Source: Bacteroidales bacterium UBA5072
GTDB taxonomy: Bacteria > Bacteroidota > Bacteroidia > Bacteroidales > UBA10428
Assembly (NCBI GenBank): GCA_002415855.1
Contig: DIAS01000005.1
Coordinates: 1-64,000 of the forward strand
Length of the DNA stretch: 64,000 bases
Direction: 5' to 3'
In this document: piece by piece, positions 33,564 to 41,958 of the stretch
Numbering within the stretch: the stretch's first letter is position 1
Layout: each line of letters starts with the position of its first letter
Translations under genes and position numbers: made by a program
The notes under the pieces: generated by a model
Databases searched by the model: none
What the model was told of the DNA's origin: nothing
Seen by the model: the letters and a program-made list of their open reading frames with translations, nothing else

Positions 33564-35015
33564 TCAATACACCTCCACATTTGAAATCACCGGGCAGGCT
33601 TTTGACGCTTTTATGTTTATTCTGAGCCTGGAGGTCTCAGCCGGTGCAATCCTGAGAATCCTTTTATAACCGATGGTAGTACCCTCTGAAACTTTAATCC
33701 AGCGTTTTTCCCTGAGGATTTCGATATCAAAGGACTTTACCCGTTGCCCAAGTGGAATGAATTCCTGTAACACAACATACTTAACCATGTGCATATTTCC
33801 CAGATCGATCTCCAGGGAACTTGAGGTAATACCATCATCTGTTGCCCAATATGTATCTTTATTTCCGTCAGTAACCTGATGTGCACCGAATCTGGATGAT
33901 TTTCCGCGGAATGTGCTGGCTTTGGCTTTCGCATTTTCAGCCAGATTCATTTTAAACTCACGGTCCAGGATTTCCCTGAAGCCCTGCAGTGACCGGATAT
34001 CATTTTCGTGAATCAGACCACGGCGGTCAGGCGGGACATTCAACAAAAGTACTGCTCCCCGGCCAACCGAGGTAAGATATATATCAAAGAGCTGATCAGA
34101 AGTCTTTACCCTGTAGTTTTCCTTTTCATGATAGAACCATCCTGGCCGGATGGATACATCCGCTTCCGCAGGGATCCATTGTGTACCGTCTTCCGAGCCC
34201 TGGTTCAGAAGCTTTTCAATGCCGGGTTTGCCTGCAAAAAGAGTGTCAGGCGTTATGCACGACCAGTTGGTTTCACCGGCAATACCTTGTTCATTGCCCA
34301 CCCAACGCACACCCGGACCGGCATCGCTGAAAAAAATAACATCCGGCTGGAGCCCTCGGATTAACGCCAGGGTTTCTGACCAGTGGTAATACTTGCTGCC
34401 ATCGATTGCCCTTCGCTCATTGGCCCCTCCGTAGTAACCCGTGCCACCATTGGCGCCATCAAACCACATCTCAAATACCGGTCCGTATCCGGTAAAGAGC
34501 TCCTTCAGCTGGTTCCTGTAATATTCAATATATTCGGGTTTGCCATACATGGCATGATTTCTGTCCCATGGTGAAACATAAATGCCGAATTTTAAACCAC
34601 TCTTACGGCATGCTTCCGATACTGACCTGACCAGGTCCCCTTTGCCATCGAGGTAAGGGCTGTTGCTGACCGAATGTTGCGTATAGGCGCTGGGCCAAAG
34701 ACAGAACCCGTCGTGGTGCTTGCAGGTAAGTATGATGCCTTTGAAACCTGCATGTTGCAACGTGGAGACCCATTGCGACGGATTCGCCTCTGACGGGTTA
34801 AAGAGTAAAGTGGACTCACTTCCCATGCCCCATTCAAGATCTGTAAAGGTATTGATCGTAAAATGGATAAAAGCATTCATTTCCATTTCATGCCAGGCCA
34901 GCTGTGCCTGCGATGGCACCGGATAAACCGGGGCAGGAGGGAGTACTTCAGCGGGTTTGAATGGAATCAAGGCAAAAGCAAGCGCCATTAAGCAGCCCGT
35001 GATAATCCGATTCAT
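33564..35015 (-). CDS. GH29 alpha-L-fucosidase with C-terminal discoidin-like domain
   Basis: The 483-residue protein has a signal peptide (about 1-24). The GH29 barrel follows, with AWHEMEMNAFIHFTINTFTD, ILTCKHHDGFCLWPS (H100-H101 in the active site) and the nucleophile D186 in EMWFDGANG. From about residue 365 a carbohydrate-binding F5/8 type C-like domain follows (SSRFGAHQVTDGNKDTYWAT, SLEIDLGNMHMVKYVVLQE). The enzyme removes terminal alpha-L-fucose from oligosaccharides in the periplasm or at the surface. Many such GH29-B type enzymes act on alpha-1,3/1,4-fucose; whether this one also cuts the alpha-1,2-fucose of xyloglucan cannot be told. First gene of a two-gene unit with GH31, behind an own promoter-like sequence and the terminator at 35075-35103. 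Confidence 0.88.
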   Translation of the reverse strand: MNRIITGCLMALAFALIPFKPAEVLPPAPVYPVPSQAQLAWHEMEMNAFIHFTINTFTDLEWGMGSESTLLFNPSEANPSQWVSTLQHAGFKGIILTCKHHDGFCLWPSAYTQHSVSNSPYLDGKGDLVRSVSEACRKSGLKFGIYVSPWDRNHAMYGKPEYIEYYRNQLKELFTGYGPVFEMWFDGANGGTGYYGGANERRAIDGSKYYHWSETLALIRGLQPDVIFFSDAGPGVRWVGNEQGIAGETNWSCITPDTLFAGKPGIEKLLNQGSEDGTQWIPAEADVSIRPGWFYHEKENYRVKTSDQLFDIYLTSVGRGAVLLLNVPPDRRGLIHENDIRSLQGFREILDREFKMNLAENAKAKASTFRGKSSRFGAHQVTDGNKDTYWATDDGITSSSLEIDLGNMHMVKYVVLQEFIPLGQRVKSFDIEILREKRWIKVSEGTTIGYKRILRIAPAETSRLRINIKASKACPVISNVEVY

Positions 35016-35029
35016 GACGAGATTTTATA

Positions 35030-35058
35030 TAAAGATACAAAACCTGTTCAGAATCAAA
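35030..35058 (-). promoter_or_regulatory. Candidate promoter for GH29-GH31 genes
   Basis: On the minus strand TTTG (35055-35058), 17 bases, then TATCTTTA (35030-35037) match the -33/-7 pattern with one mismatch in the -7 box. It sits between the terminator at 35075-35103 and the fucosidase start, 15 bases upstream of it, so the leader would be very short. Confidence 0.35.
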
Positions 35059-35064
35059 AGATGT

Positions 35065-35103
35065 AAAAATAAAAATGCCGGCACTTCTGTAGAAGACCGG
35101 CAT
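35065..35103 (-). terminator. Intrinsic terminator after the esterase remnant
   Basis: Arms 35097-35103 and 35075-35081 (ATGCCGG/CCGGCAT) form a GC-rich 7-bp stem with a 15-base loop. On the minus strand it is followed by TTTTTATTTTTA. It ends the esterase/SGNH unit and separates it from the GH29-GH31 unit. Confidence 0.75.
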
Positions 35104-35112
35104 AATCTGCAT

Positions 35113-35413
35113 TCATTTCTGCGTTATTTGACCGACAATCCAGCCTGAACTCAGCACAACAGGATAGCCGAATGTCCTGCTGTTTGAAATGCCTGTGTTC
35201 AGTGTTTCAAGTCCACCCATTGCTAATCCCATAAGTGCCCTGTTTTCCTTGCCGGTTTTTACCCGGTAAGGCTTTTCTACATGGGGAATGACATCCCTCA
35301 GGGCCCAGAAACCAGAGCCTTCACCGGTCACCTGAACAGTCCTGGCCTGTAAGGCATAGATACGGAAGACAGCCTTATTGCCCGGCATCACCTCTGCGGA
35401 GATCAGGGCATCA
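35113..35413 (-). pseudogene. Decayed CBM48-CE1 esterase remnant with internal deletion
   Basis: About 100 residues can be read in one frame without stop, but no good start codon exists (GTG 35391 is possible). The first part (ISAEVMPGNKAVFRIYALQA, VQVTGEGSG) aligns with residues about 50-80 of the esterase encoded at 36248-37483 (VSPEFLPDNKVTFKLLAPQA). The second part (LRDVIPHVEKPYRV, then NRALMGLAMGGLETL) aligns with its region VRDVVPFIETRYR and AIAGLSMGG. About 190 residues between are missing, including the oxyanion-hole strand. The nucleophile serine of GLSMGG is alanine, and the C-terminal His is also gone. It cannot be an active hydrolase, so it is read as a relic of a tandem paralogue. 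It abuts the SGNH hydrolase gene. Confidence 0.8.
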
Positions 35414-36172
35414 TTATTGATTCAACGCTTTACGGATGGCCTCTTCCAACAGAGGTTCCATTACCTTATAGCCCGCCAGGTTGGGATGCACGCCATCGTA
35501 CGTAAACTCCTTCTTCAAAGCATGCCGTTCATCAGCCATGGGGGTAAAGTAATCCAGGTAGATGCACTTGTGGGTATCGGCATAGCTTTTGATCCAGACA
35601 TTTAGCTGCACCACCTTCTCAGCTGGTTCAAGCCCGGGATTCCAGGGGAAATCATAGGCCGGCAGCACAGAGGATAAAACCACCCTGATGCCATTGGCCC
35701 GGGCAAGTTCCACCATTGAAGTCAGGTTATCCTGGATCATTTTCAAACTACTGGGCCCTGTATTGCCGGCAATATCATTGATGCCGGCAAGGATTACGAC
35801 AACAGCCGGTTTCAGTTCTATTACATCGGGCCTGAATCTGACAAGCATCTGGGGAGTGGTTTGGCCGCTGATGCCCCGGTTCACGTAAGGCTTACCTGTA
35901 AAGAATCCGGGATCTGTCATACTCCAACCTTCCGTAATAGAGTTACCCATCAAAACGATCCTGCTGACATCCGGAGCGGCAATGCCAATCTTCTCGTTAT
36001 CTTCGTGAAAGCGCGCCAGATTAGCCCAGTCTTTGTGAAAACGTTCATCTTCCGCTTTTTTCCATGCATCCAACTGTTCCTGAGTAGGCTTTTCCTGATT
36101 GTTCTGCGCTTTCATGGTAAGAAATCCGCAAATAGTCAACATGAGAAGGGTGGTAAATATTTTAGCATTCAT
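35414..36172 (-). CDS. Secreted SGNH/GDSL-type hydrolase
   Basis: The 252-residue protein has a signal peptide (1-22). The four SGNH blocks are present: nucleophile S78 in VLMGNSITEGW, the oxyanion glycine in RGISGQTT (100-107), N132 in AGINDIAG, and D226/H229 in YDGVHPN. In Bacteroidota this subfamily often removes acetyl groups from plant polysaccharides or rhamnogalacturonan; the esterases nearby fit that. The enzyme acts in the periplasm or outside. The exact ester is unknown. It lies 75 bases downstream of the CE1 gene on the same strand and just before the decayed esterase. Confidence 0.87.
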   Translation of the reverse strand: MNAKIFTTLLMLTICGFLTMKAQNNQEKPTQEQLDAWKKAEDERFHKDWANLARFHEDNEKIGIAAPDVSRIVLMGNSITEGWSMTDPGFFTGKPYVNRGISGQTTPQMLVRFRPDVIELKPAVVVILAGINDIAGNTGPSSLKMIQDNLTSMVELARANGIRVVLSSVLPAYDFPWNPGLEPAEKVVQLNVWIKSYADTHKCIYLDYFTPMADERHALKKEFTYDGVHPNLAGYKVMEPLLEEAIRKALNQ

Positions 36173-36247
36173 ATGTATTTGGTTTATCCGACAAGGATAT
36201 AAATTTATGAAATGAAATGCAAACTCAGCATTTACCAGGTTGTGGTC

Positions 36248-37483
36248 TTATTTAAACAACAGCGGCGCAAATTCCGAAAGGTAAATCCTCCAATTGGCCC
36301 AGGTATGACCTCCTGTACTTTCGCGATAGGTATATTTGAAGTTGTGTTTATCCAGGGTTTCCCGCAGTTTAATTACGCTCTGGTAAACAAAATCATCAAC
36401 CCCGCAGCCAATCCAGTACAATTTGTAACCACTGTTTTTCAATGCCTCAATCTTGGTATCCCGTTCCTGTTCGAGTTTAGCAGCGTCTTCATTCTGGGTA
36501 CCGAAATTCATGATGCCCATGCTGTAAACCCCAATATAACCGAACATGCCCGGATTATTGTTTGTAATCGTCTGGGTATGACCACCACCCATCGAAAGTC
36601 CGGCAATGGCCCGGTGGTCTCTGTCGGTAAGGGTCCTGTACCTCGTTTCAATAAAAGGAACAACATCCCTGACAAGATTCTCTTCGAACTTCCCGGCATA
36701 TTTCATATAATCGGCCATAGTCATCCGGGTCTGCGAAGGCGGCACCGGAATATCATTTTGTGCTCCCGCCTGGTTGGCATTTCCATTGGTCATGACAACG
36801 ATCATGGGTGTGGCCTTACCTTGTGCGATCAGATTATCCATGATCTGAACGGCGCGTCCCATCGTTGTCCACGCATCCTCGTCACCACCGGCACCGTGCA
36901 GCAGATAAAATACCGGGTATTTCTCCGTTCCGTTTTCATATCCTGCAGGAGTATATACGTATACCCTACGGGTGATGCCAAGCACTTCCGATTTATACCA
37001 TTGTTTTGTCAGCGTTCCGTGAGGTACATTGTCCTTCTGCAGGTACAGGTCAGATTCTGCGCCGGGCACAATAAGGAAGCTCTCATAGCGGGTTCCGTCT
37101 CGGCGTACCTGAACATTATTGGGATCGATCATTCTTACACCGTCGACAGAGAAAGTATATCCGTATAATTCCGGTTTCAAGGGTCCGACGGTTATTGTCC
37201 ACAAACCGGTATCATTCTTGGCAAGCGGTTCAGTTGTTCCGAAGCCTGGCATCCATTCACCGCTGATAACAACATTGGCGGCTTGCGGTGCCAATAATTT
37301 GAATGTTACCTTATTATCAGGTAAAAACTCGGGTGAAACGATTATACTGGGCATGCGGAAAACAGGCCGTGCTGGTGGAACGACAGGTTTCGCAGCTTCC
37401 TGCGTTATGCCCGGCAGTATACTTGCAACACACAGCAATACAGATACAATACTTTTAACTAATTTACTCCTCTTGACTTTCAT
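36248..37483 (-). CDS. CE1 esterase with N-terminal CBM48-like domain (feruloyl/acetyl esterase type)
   Basis: The start is ATG 37483 (MKVKRSKLVK), preceded by an AGGAGA ribosome-binding sequence; a longer frame from 37564 lacks a signal peptide at its front. The 411-residue product has a signal peptide, then a CBM48-like domain at about 50-125 (PDNKVTFKLLAPQA, VVISGEW, YGYTFSVDGVRMIDPNN). The CE1/Fes-type alpha/beta hydrolase domain has YLLHGAGGDEDAW, nucleophile S297 in AGLSMGGGHTQ, and catalytic His about 393 in TGGHTW. CBM48-CE1 enzymes of gut Bacteroides hydrolyse ferulate or acetate from xylan side chains. Substrate is inferred. Two related copies lie in this locus, one decayed. Confidence 0.88.
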   Translation of the reverse strand: MKVKRSKLVKSIVSVLLCVASILPGITQEAAKPVVPPARPVFRMPSIIVSPEFLPDNKVTFKLLAPQAANVVISGEWMPGFGTTEPLAKNDTGLWTITVGPLKPELYGYTFSVDGVRMIDPNNVQVRRDGTRYESFLIVPGAESDLYLQKDNVPHGTLTKQWYKSEVLGITRRVYVYTPAGYENGTEKYPVFYLLHGAGGDEDAWTTMGRAVQIMDNLIAQGKATPMIVVMTNGNANQAGAQNDIPVPPSQTRMTMADYMKYAGKFEENLVRDVVPFIETRYRTLTDRDHRAIAGLSMGGGHTQTITNNNPGMFGYIGVYSMGIMNFGTQNEDAAKLEQERDTKIEALKNSGYKLYWIGCGVDDFVYQSVIKLRETLDKHNFKYTYRESTGGHTWANWRIYLSEFAPLLFK

Positions 37484-37560
37484 GATTTTATCTCCTTTGT
37501 TTAGATGGTTATAACAAAGCCAACCGCAGCAATTAACCACGGCTGACTGTATTTCAAATG

Positions 37561-39252
37561 TCATATTGCCGGAAGTGTTTTTCTGGCTTCACGATCCGGG
37601 TCATTCTTTACTACGCTTACGTCATCCAGAATCATGGTCTCGCCGTTGGCCGTGCTGTATTTTGGCCATTGCGGCAGTCCACCGCCATTCGGATCACCCG
37701 TCTTCATAAATTGCAGCAGGGCTCCCGACATCTGGTCCGACAGTATCCTCGGCCTTGAACCTCCGCCTGTGTGCGTCAGCATCAGATCTGTATTGTAAAA
37801 CCAGAAACAGATATCCGAACAATGAAAGGCCCGCATACGGTTGTCGAACAAAGGGGGTTGCCAGCTGAACCATGCCAGGTAAACCGGTGGCGCCTGTTTA
37901 GATTTAGCGTCAGCCAGGGCAATTGTGCTCTGGCGGTTACCCATGAGCATTGACCAGATCTCAACCGGCTTTTTATCAGGAAAGGCTTTGGCATAGGCAT
38001 CTACCACTTCACCTGCTTTGTCGCCATATCCTGCACCAAATCCTGCCCTTTCCTTCACTTTTTGTTTTACTTCATCGAATGTAATGTTCTCCAAGGCAGC
38101 ATCCGTTCGACTGGGTGACATTTCATTCAGGGTTGAGCAGATGACCATTGGAACCTCTGCTGCTGAGGGCGAGGCATCGGGATAGTAGGGATGCTGTGGC
38201 AGGTAAAAACCATCGACAACCGGGCTGAATCCCATGCGCATCCCAGCAGGGGGTGCGGATTCACCGGAAAGCCGGTCGGCTGCCTTATTAGCCAGGGCAT
38301 AATATTCCTGCCAGGGCAGTTGCTGGAGCTTTTCAATCTGACCGGCATTAAGACCTGCTTCCTTGAGGATATAGGTTCCCAGTTTTTCAGAGTATGCTTT
38401 GTCTCCCGATCTTATACCGGCTCCGCTTAGTACAACGGCTTTGTGAAATAATCCTTTCGCTGAGGGCATTGCCGTGAGCGTGGTGACTTTGGCACCGCCA
38501 CCCGATTGTCCCATGATGGTAACATTGCCCGGATCGCCTCCAAAACTGGCAATATTATCCCTGACCCATTCCAGGGCAGCTACCAGGTCGAGCATACCTA
38601 CATTTCCCGATGCGGCATATTTTTCGCCACCCACACCGGCCAGGTTTGTAAAGCCCAAAGGGCCCAACCTGTGGTTCACGGAACAGAAAACCACATCACC
38701 CCGACGGCTGATGTTTTCACCATTGTATCCGTCCTGTTCAATGCCATTGCCATTTGTAAATCCGCCACCATGAAGCCAGACCATTACAGGTCTTTTTTTC
38801 CCGTCATTGATGGCAGGTGTAAAAACATTGAGCCTGAGGCAATCCTCGCTTACATCGTCATAATTCCAATGATCAGCGAATGACTGGTAAGCATTCGCAT
38901 AGCGTTTCTCCATGATCTGTGGAGCAGAATTACCCCACCATACGGCCGGAAACACATCCGTCCAGGGTGCGGGTTTTTGCGGTGGCAGGAACCGGTTACT
39001 TCCGGATGTATCTGCACCATATGGAATCCCGAGAAAATAGTAAATTCCCCTCAGCTGGTAACCTTTAACCTTACCATATTGGGTATCGGCCAGGGCAATG
39101 TTGTCGCCGATGAATAGTACCTGGCCATCCTCTTGATCTTTTTTTCTATCCGTTGTGGCGCAGGAAGCCAGCGAGACCGCGGTTGTCCCAAGGGTAAATC
39201 CGGCAGCGCCGGCCCCCATGGTTTTAAAGAACTTTCTTCGTGTTGATTTCAT
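37561..39252 (-). CDS. Type B carboxylesterase with twin-arginine signal
   Basis: The 563-residue protein begins MKSTRRKFFKTMGAGAAG, a twin-arginine export signal with RRKFF and a hydrophobic stretch. LASC at 29-32 gives a possible lipidation cysteine. Type B esterase features are intact: oxyanion loop HGGG (161-164), SEDCLRLNVF (135-144), nucleophile S250 in FGGDPGNVTIMGQSGGG, acidic residue region SPSRTDAALEN and a histidine in MRAFHCSDICFWF. Folding before export suggests a cofactor or fast folding. The family hydrolyses carboxylic esters in general; in this locus acyl esters on plant glycans are likely. It lies 77 bases upstream of the CE1 gene. Confidence 0.88.
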   Translation of the reverse strand: MKSTRRKFFKTMGAGAAGFTLGTTAVSLASCATTDRKKDQEDGQVLFIGDNIALADTQYGKVKGYQLRGIYYFLGIPYGADTSGSNRFLPPQKPAPWTDVFPAVWWGNSAPQIMEKRYANAYQSFADHWNYDDVSEDCLRLNVFTPAINDGKKRPVMVWLHGGGFTNGNGIEQDGYNGENISRRGDVVFCSVNHRLGPLGFTNLAGVGGEKYAASGNVGMLDLVAALEWVRDNIASFGGDPGNVTIMGQSGGGAKVTTLTAMPSAKGLFHKAVVLSGAGIRSGDKAYSEKLGTYILKEAGLNAGQIEKLQQLPWQEYYALANKAADRLSGESAPPAGMRMGFSPVVDGFYLPQHPYYPDASPSAAEVPMVICSTLNEMSPSRTDAALENITFDEVKQKVKERAGFGAGYGDKAGEVVDAYAKAFPDKKPVEIWSMLMGNRQSTIALADAKSKQAPPVYLAWFSWQPPLFDNRMRAFHCSDICFWFYNTDLMLTHTGGGSRPRILSDQMSGALLQFMKTGDPNGGGLPQWPKYSTANGETMILDDVSVVKNDPDREARKTLPAI

Positions 39253-39314
39253 TTTATTATGTTTTAATGTTAGAAACAGCGTTTAAAATGGATTTTCGTA
39301 CCTGTAAAATATCA

Positions 39315-40193
39315 CTATTCTTCTTCCCGGAAAATCTCCGGCAAAAGGGTATCCAGGCTCAATTGCCAGAATATCCAGTCGTGTCCGCCATCAGCCTCCC
39401 AATAATCATACTGAATACCATAGGTATCGAGCAGATCCAGGGTGGCCTGAAAATGAGAACCATAGAACAAAAAATCCTGTTTGCCAATACTAAAGGTGAA
39501 CTTCTTGATATTGTTGATCTCAGGATTATTCAGCATTGCGTCGTATACGCCGGTTTCGATCTCTGTCCTGGCAGCGTCCATGTAACCGGTGCTCATCGGG
39601 TATACATAGTCAAATAGCTCAGGGTAAAACAGGGCAAGGTTCAGGGTTTGCATACCCCCGGCAGAAAGCCCTCCTACTGCCCGGTGTCTTCTTTCGGTTG
39701 AAACATGGTAATGGCTTTCGATATAGGGAATGATATCAACAACCATTTCTCTCACAAAGGCATCACCGTCAGGGCCAACACCGCTAAAATTGCTTCCCTG
39801 CGGCTCGCACAAAGGCATCACCACGATCATGGGACCAATAACACCGGCCTCATAGGCAGCGCTCAGCTTACCCGTTATGTGTCCGTCAACTATCCAGGAA
39901 GATTCACTTCCCCCATAACCATGAAAGAGATACAATACAGGTAATTTTACCGTAATCGTATCGTAATCCGAGGGAAGGCAAATAACCAACGGACGAGACG
40001 AATTGTCAAAGGTAGTTGAAGTGTAATGCTGATATTCAGCCTCATAATACAGGACTCCTGGATGATCATTATCAGGAAGTCCGCCATCGTCATCCTGTTT
40101 TTTACAGGATAGGAGTATTGCCGAGAGAGCCAGGACAAGCAGAAAATATGAAGGGTATTTTGTCAGACAGGGCTTCATGATTTTCGGTTTCAA
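39315..40193 (-). CDS. Lipoprotein esterase, CE1/esterase-D-like
   Basis: The 292-residue protein has a lipoprotein signal ending AILLSC with lipid-accepting Cys30, so it sits on a membrane facing the periplasm or cell surface. The hydrolase domain shows LPVLYLFHGYGGSESSW, nucleophile S177 in VGGLSAGGMQTLNLA, and a C-terminal histidine in EADGGHDWIFW. It resembles XynZ-type feruloyl esterases (CE1) without a CBM48 domain. The start codon of this gene lies 3 bases after the stop codon of the 577-residue esterase gene, so the two are cotranslated. Exact ester unknown. Confidence 0.87.
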   Translation of the reverse strand: MKPKIMKPCLTKYPSYFLLVLALSAILLSCKKQDDDGGLPDNDHPGVLYYEAEYQHYTSTTFDNSSRPLVICLPSDYDTITVKLPVLYLFHGYGGSESSWIVDGHITGKLSAAYEAGVIGPMIVVMPLCEPQGSNFSGVGPDGDAFVREMVVDIIPYIESHYHVSTERRHRAVGGLSAGGMQTLNLALFYPELFDYVYPMSTGYMDAARTEIETGVYDAMLNNPEINNIKKFTFSIGKQDFLFYGSHFQATLDLLDTYGIQYDYWEADGGHDWIFWQLSLDTLLPEIFREEE

Positions 40194-40196
40194 CAG

Positions 40197-41930
40197 TTAA
40201 GGTGTAAGTTTAATAACGCCGGTCGATTTCATTTTCTCGGACTCACCGACAGGTAAAGCCCAGTTGGTATCAAAGGAACCCTGACTGATCATGTTATCAG
40301 GGGTCTCCCTGAACAAAACAAAGTCTTTAAAGCTGGCAAGTCCATCAATTGCCGGATTCATAAAGGCCATTCTCATGGTCCTGTTTTGTTCGCCCTCCTT
40401 TGGTTTGACAGGTGTCCACCAAACCAGACCTGAATTGACCAGAATATAATGGTTGTTCATCGGGAAAACATACGCCAGACAATAATCATGTGCTTCAGTG
40501 TTCAGGTGTACCGGCAATTTATCTGCAAATTTCTCAATTATACTGTTGGTTTCACGGGTTCCAAACAATACAAGGTTGGAAGTCTCATAATCGCTCTGCC
40601 TGATTTCCTTATCCGAGATCACACGCGGAAACACCATGATCCGGCCCAGCATACCCCGGTCGGCTGACCAGTTGGCTGCCTGGGCAGCCTGATCACGCCT
40701 TTGCTGCAGTTCCTCGGGCGTAGGATTTCCTCCGGTCCCGTATACATAAATATGATTGCTCGCCAAAACAGCAGACATAGGTCCCTCCGCTCCCTGTTTT
40801 TTTGAATTCAGTCCTGGTGTATACTTACGATTGACCCATGTACCACTCTGCTTGGAGAAAGAGATTACACCAGGGGTTTTTACGGAAAACGTCTTGCCGT
40901 CAACTTTGATGCTGACGTTCGTTCCGGCTATGAATGAAGGATGTCCGGTAAGGTTTAAAGTAAAGCCTTCCAGGGAATTAGTGGAAATTTCAAGTGAATT
41001 CCGGGTTACGAATTTTGCATCCACCGATGCCACAACTCCTGGTGTAAGTTTATCCAGACTTACCCAGTAAGCTTTGTTATATTTGTACCAGGGTGTGCTG
41101 AATTTCACCTGTTGTGGGTACGGATCTCTTTTGAACTGGGCAAACCAGTCGAATATGAAGCCGTCCTTGTACGCATATTCCCAGCTGTTATGACCGATAC
41201 CGGGATACTCGGTGTAATCCAGCAGAGCACAATTGCCTTCGAATTTCTTTTTCCAGTCCTGAGCAGTTTGGTATAAAAAATCCTTATCTCCTACGAACAG
41301 GTGTATTGGCAGGTTCAGTGCGTTACCAGACAGGTCAGATGAACCATCGGGTGGGGCAGGACAGCAGGGAGCAATGGCTGCCCAGATATCAGGCCTGGTC
41401 AATCCAAGCCATATGGTTCCGCCACCGCCCATCGAAAGACCTGTAAGATAAATGCGGTCCTCATCAATGCTGAACCTGCTTTTCAGGTCTTCAAGCATGT
41501 CATAAACATCCTGCTCGGGAATTCCCTGGTAGCCGGCTGTCCCGCGGGCATAAGGGGCGGCAACAATATAGTTCACATCTTTAAGTTCCGGAAAATAGCG
41601 GGTTGATTCCAGGTCTGTTTCAACCGGGATGTTGCCGGGTTTAATGAAGTCAGTTCCCTGGATATTCCCTTGCCCGAATGCACGGCGCAATCCCAGCCTG
41701 TGATTTGACATGGCGCCGTGCAGAAAGACCACCAGCGGGTATTTTTTCGATTCATCGAAGTTTTTCGGGATGTAAATGGCATATGGCTGATCTGTTTCGT
41801 CAACTGTTGAAAAGAAGCAAAGATCCTGCGGTCCAGACTTTAGTTTCTGACCAAAGGAGACTGCGGGGGGAGATGTTACGATTATAATGGCCAGAACTGC
41901 TGATAACCATACCTGATTTGTCTTTTTCAT
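40197..41930 (-). CDS. Secreted alpha/beta-hydrolase with uncharacterised C-terminal domain
   Basis: The 577-residue protein has a signal peptide (about 1-27). The N-terminal half is an esterase/peptidase-like hydrolase: YPLVVFLHGAMSNHRLGL, nucleophile S166 in YLTGLSMGGGGTIWLGL, and a C-C pair (APCC) after it. The aspartate is in LFVGDKDFLY and the histidine in YPGIGHNSWEY. Residues about 290-577 form a second region with beta-sandwich-like strands and a lysine/glutamine-rich loop that I do not recognise (about 285 residues, including NPTPEELQQRRDQAAQAANW). The N-domain fits poly-hydroxybutyrate/feruloyl-type esterases of the LpqC group; the C-domain might bind the polymer. First of four esterase genes in a row. 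Confidence 0.8.
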   Translation of the reverse strand: MKKTNQVWLSAVLAIIIVTSPPAVSFGQKLKSGPQDLCFFSTVDETDQPYAIYIPKNFDESKKYPLVVFLHGAMSNHRLGLRRAFGQGNIQGTDFIKPGNIPVETDLESTRYFPELKDVNYIVAAPYARGTAGYQGIPEQDVYDMLEDLKSRFSIDEDRIYLTGLSMGGGGTIWLGLTRPDIWAAIAPCCPAPPDGSSDLSGNALNLPIHLFVGDKDFLYQTAQDWKKKFEGNCALLDYTEYPGIGHNSWEYAYKDGFIFDWFAQFKRDPYPQQVKFSTPWYKYNKAYWVSLDKLTPGVVASVDAKFVTRNSLEISTNSLEGFTLNLTGHPSFIAGTNVSIKVDGKTFSVKTPGVISFSKQSGTWVNRKYTPGLNSKKQGAEGPMSAVLASNHIYVYGTGGNPTPEELQQRRDQAAQAANWSADRGMLGRIMVFPRVISDKEIRQSDYETSNLVLFGTRETNSIIEKFADKLPVHLNTEAHDYCLAYVFPMNNHYILVNSGLVWWTPVKPKEGEQNRTMRMAFMNPAIDGLASFKDFVLFRETPDNMISQGSFDTNWALPVGESEKMKSTGVIKLTP

Positions 41931-41958
41931 CGTTCAGTTTTTTGAATGGATAATGAAT

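Noticed and set aside
36212..37168. Long plus-strand frame (318 residues) antisense to the CE1 esterase
   Set aside because: The minus strand encodes a complete CE1 esterase with signal peptide, CBM48 and catalytic residues; the antisense frame is a byproduct of codon bias.
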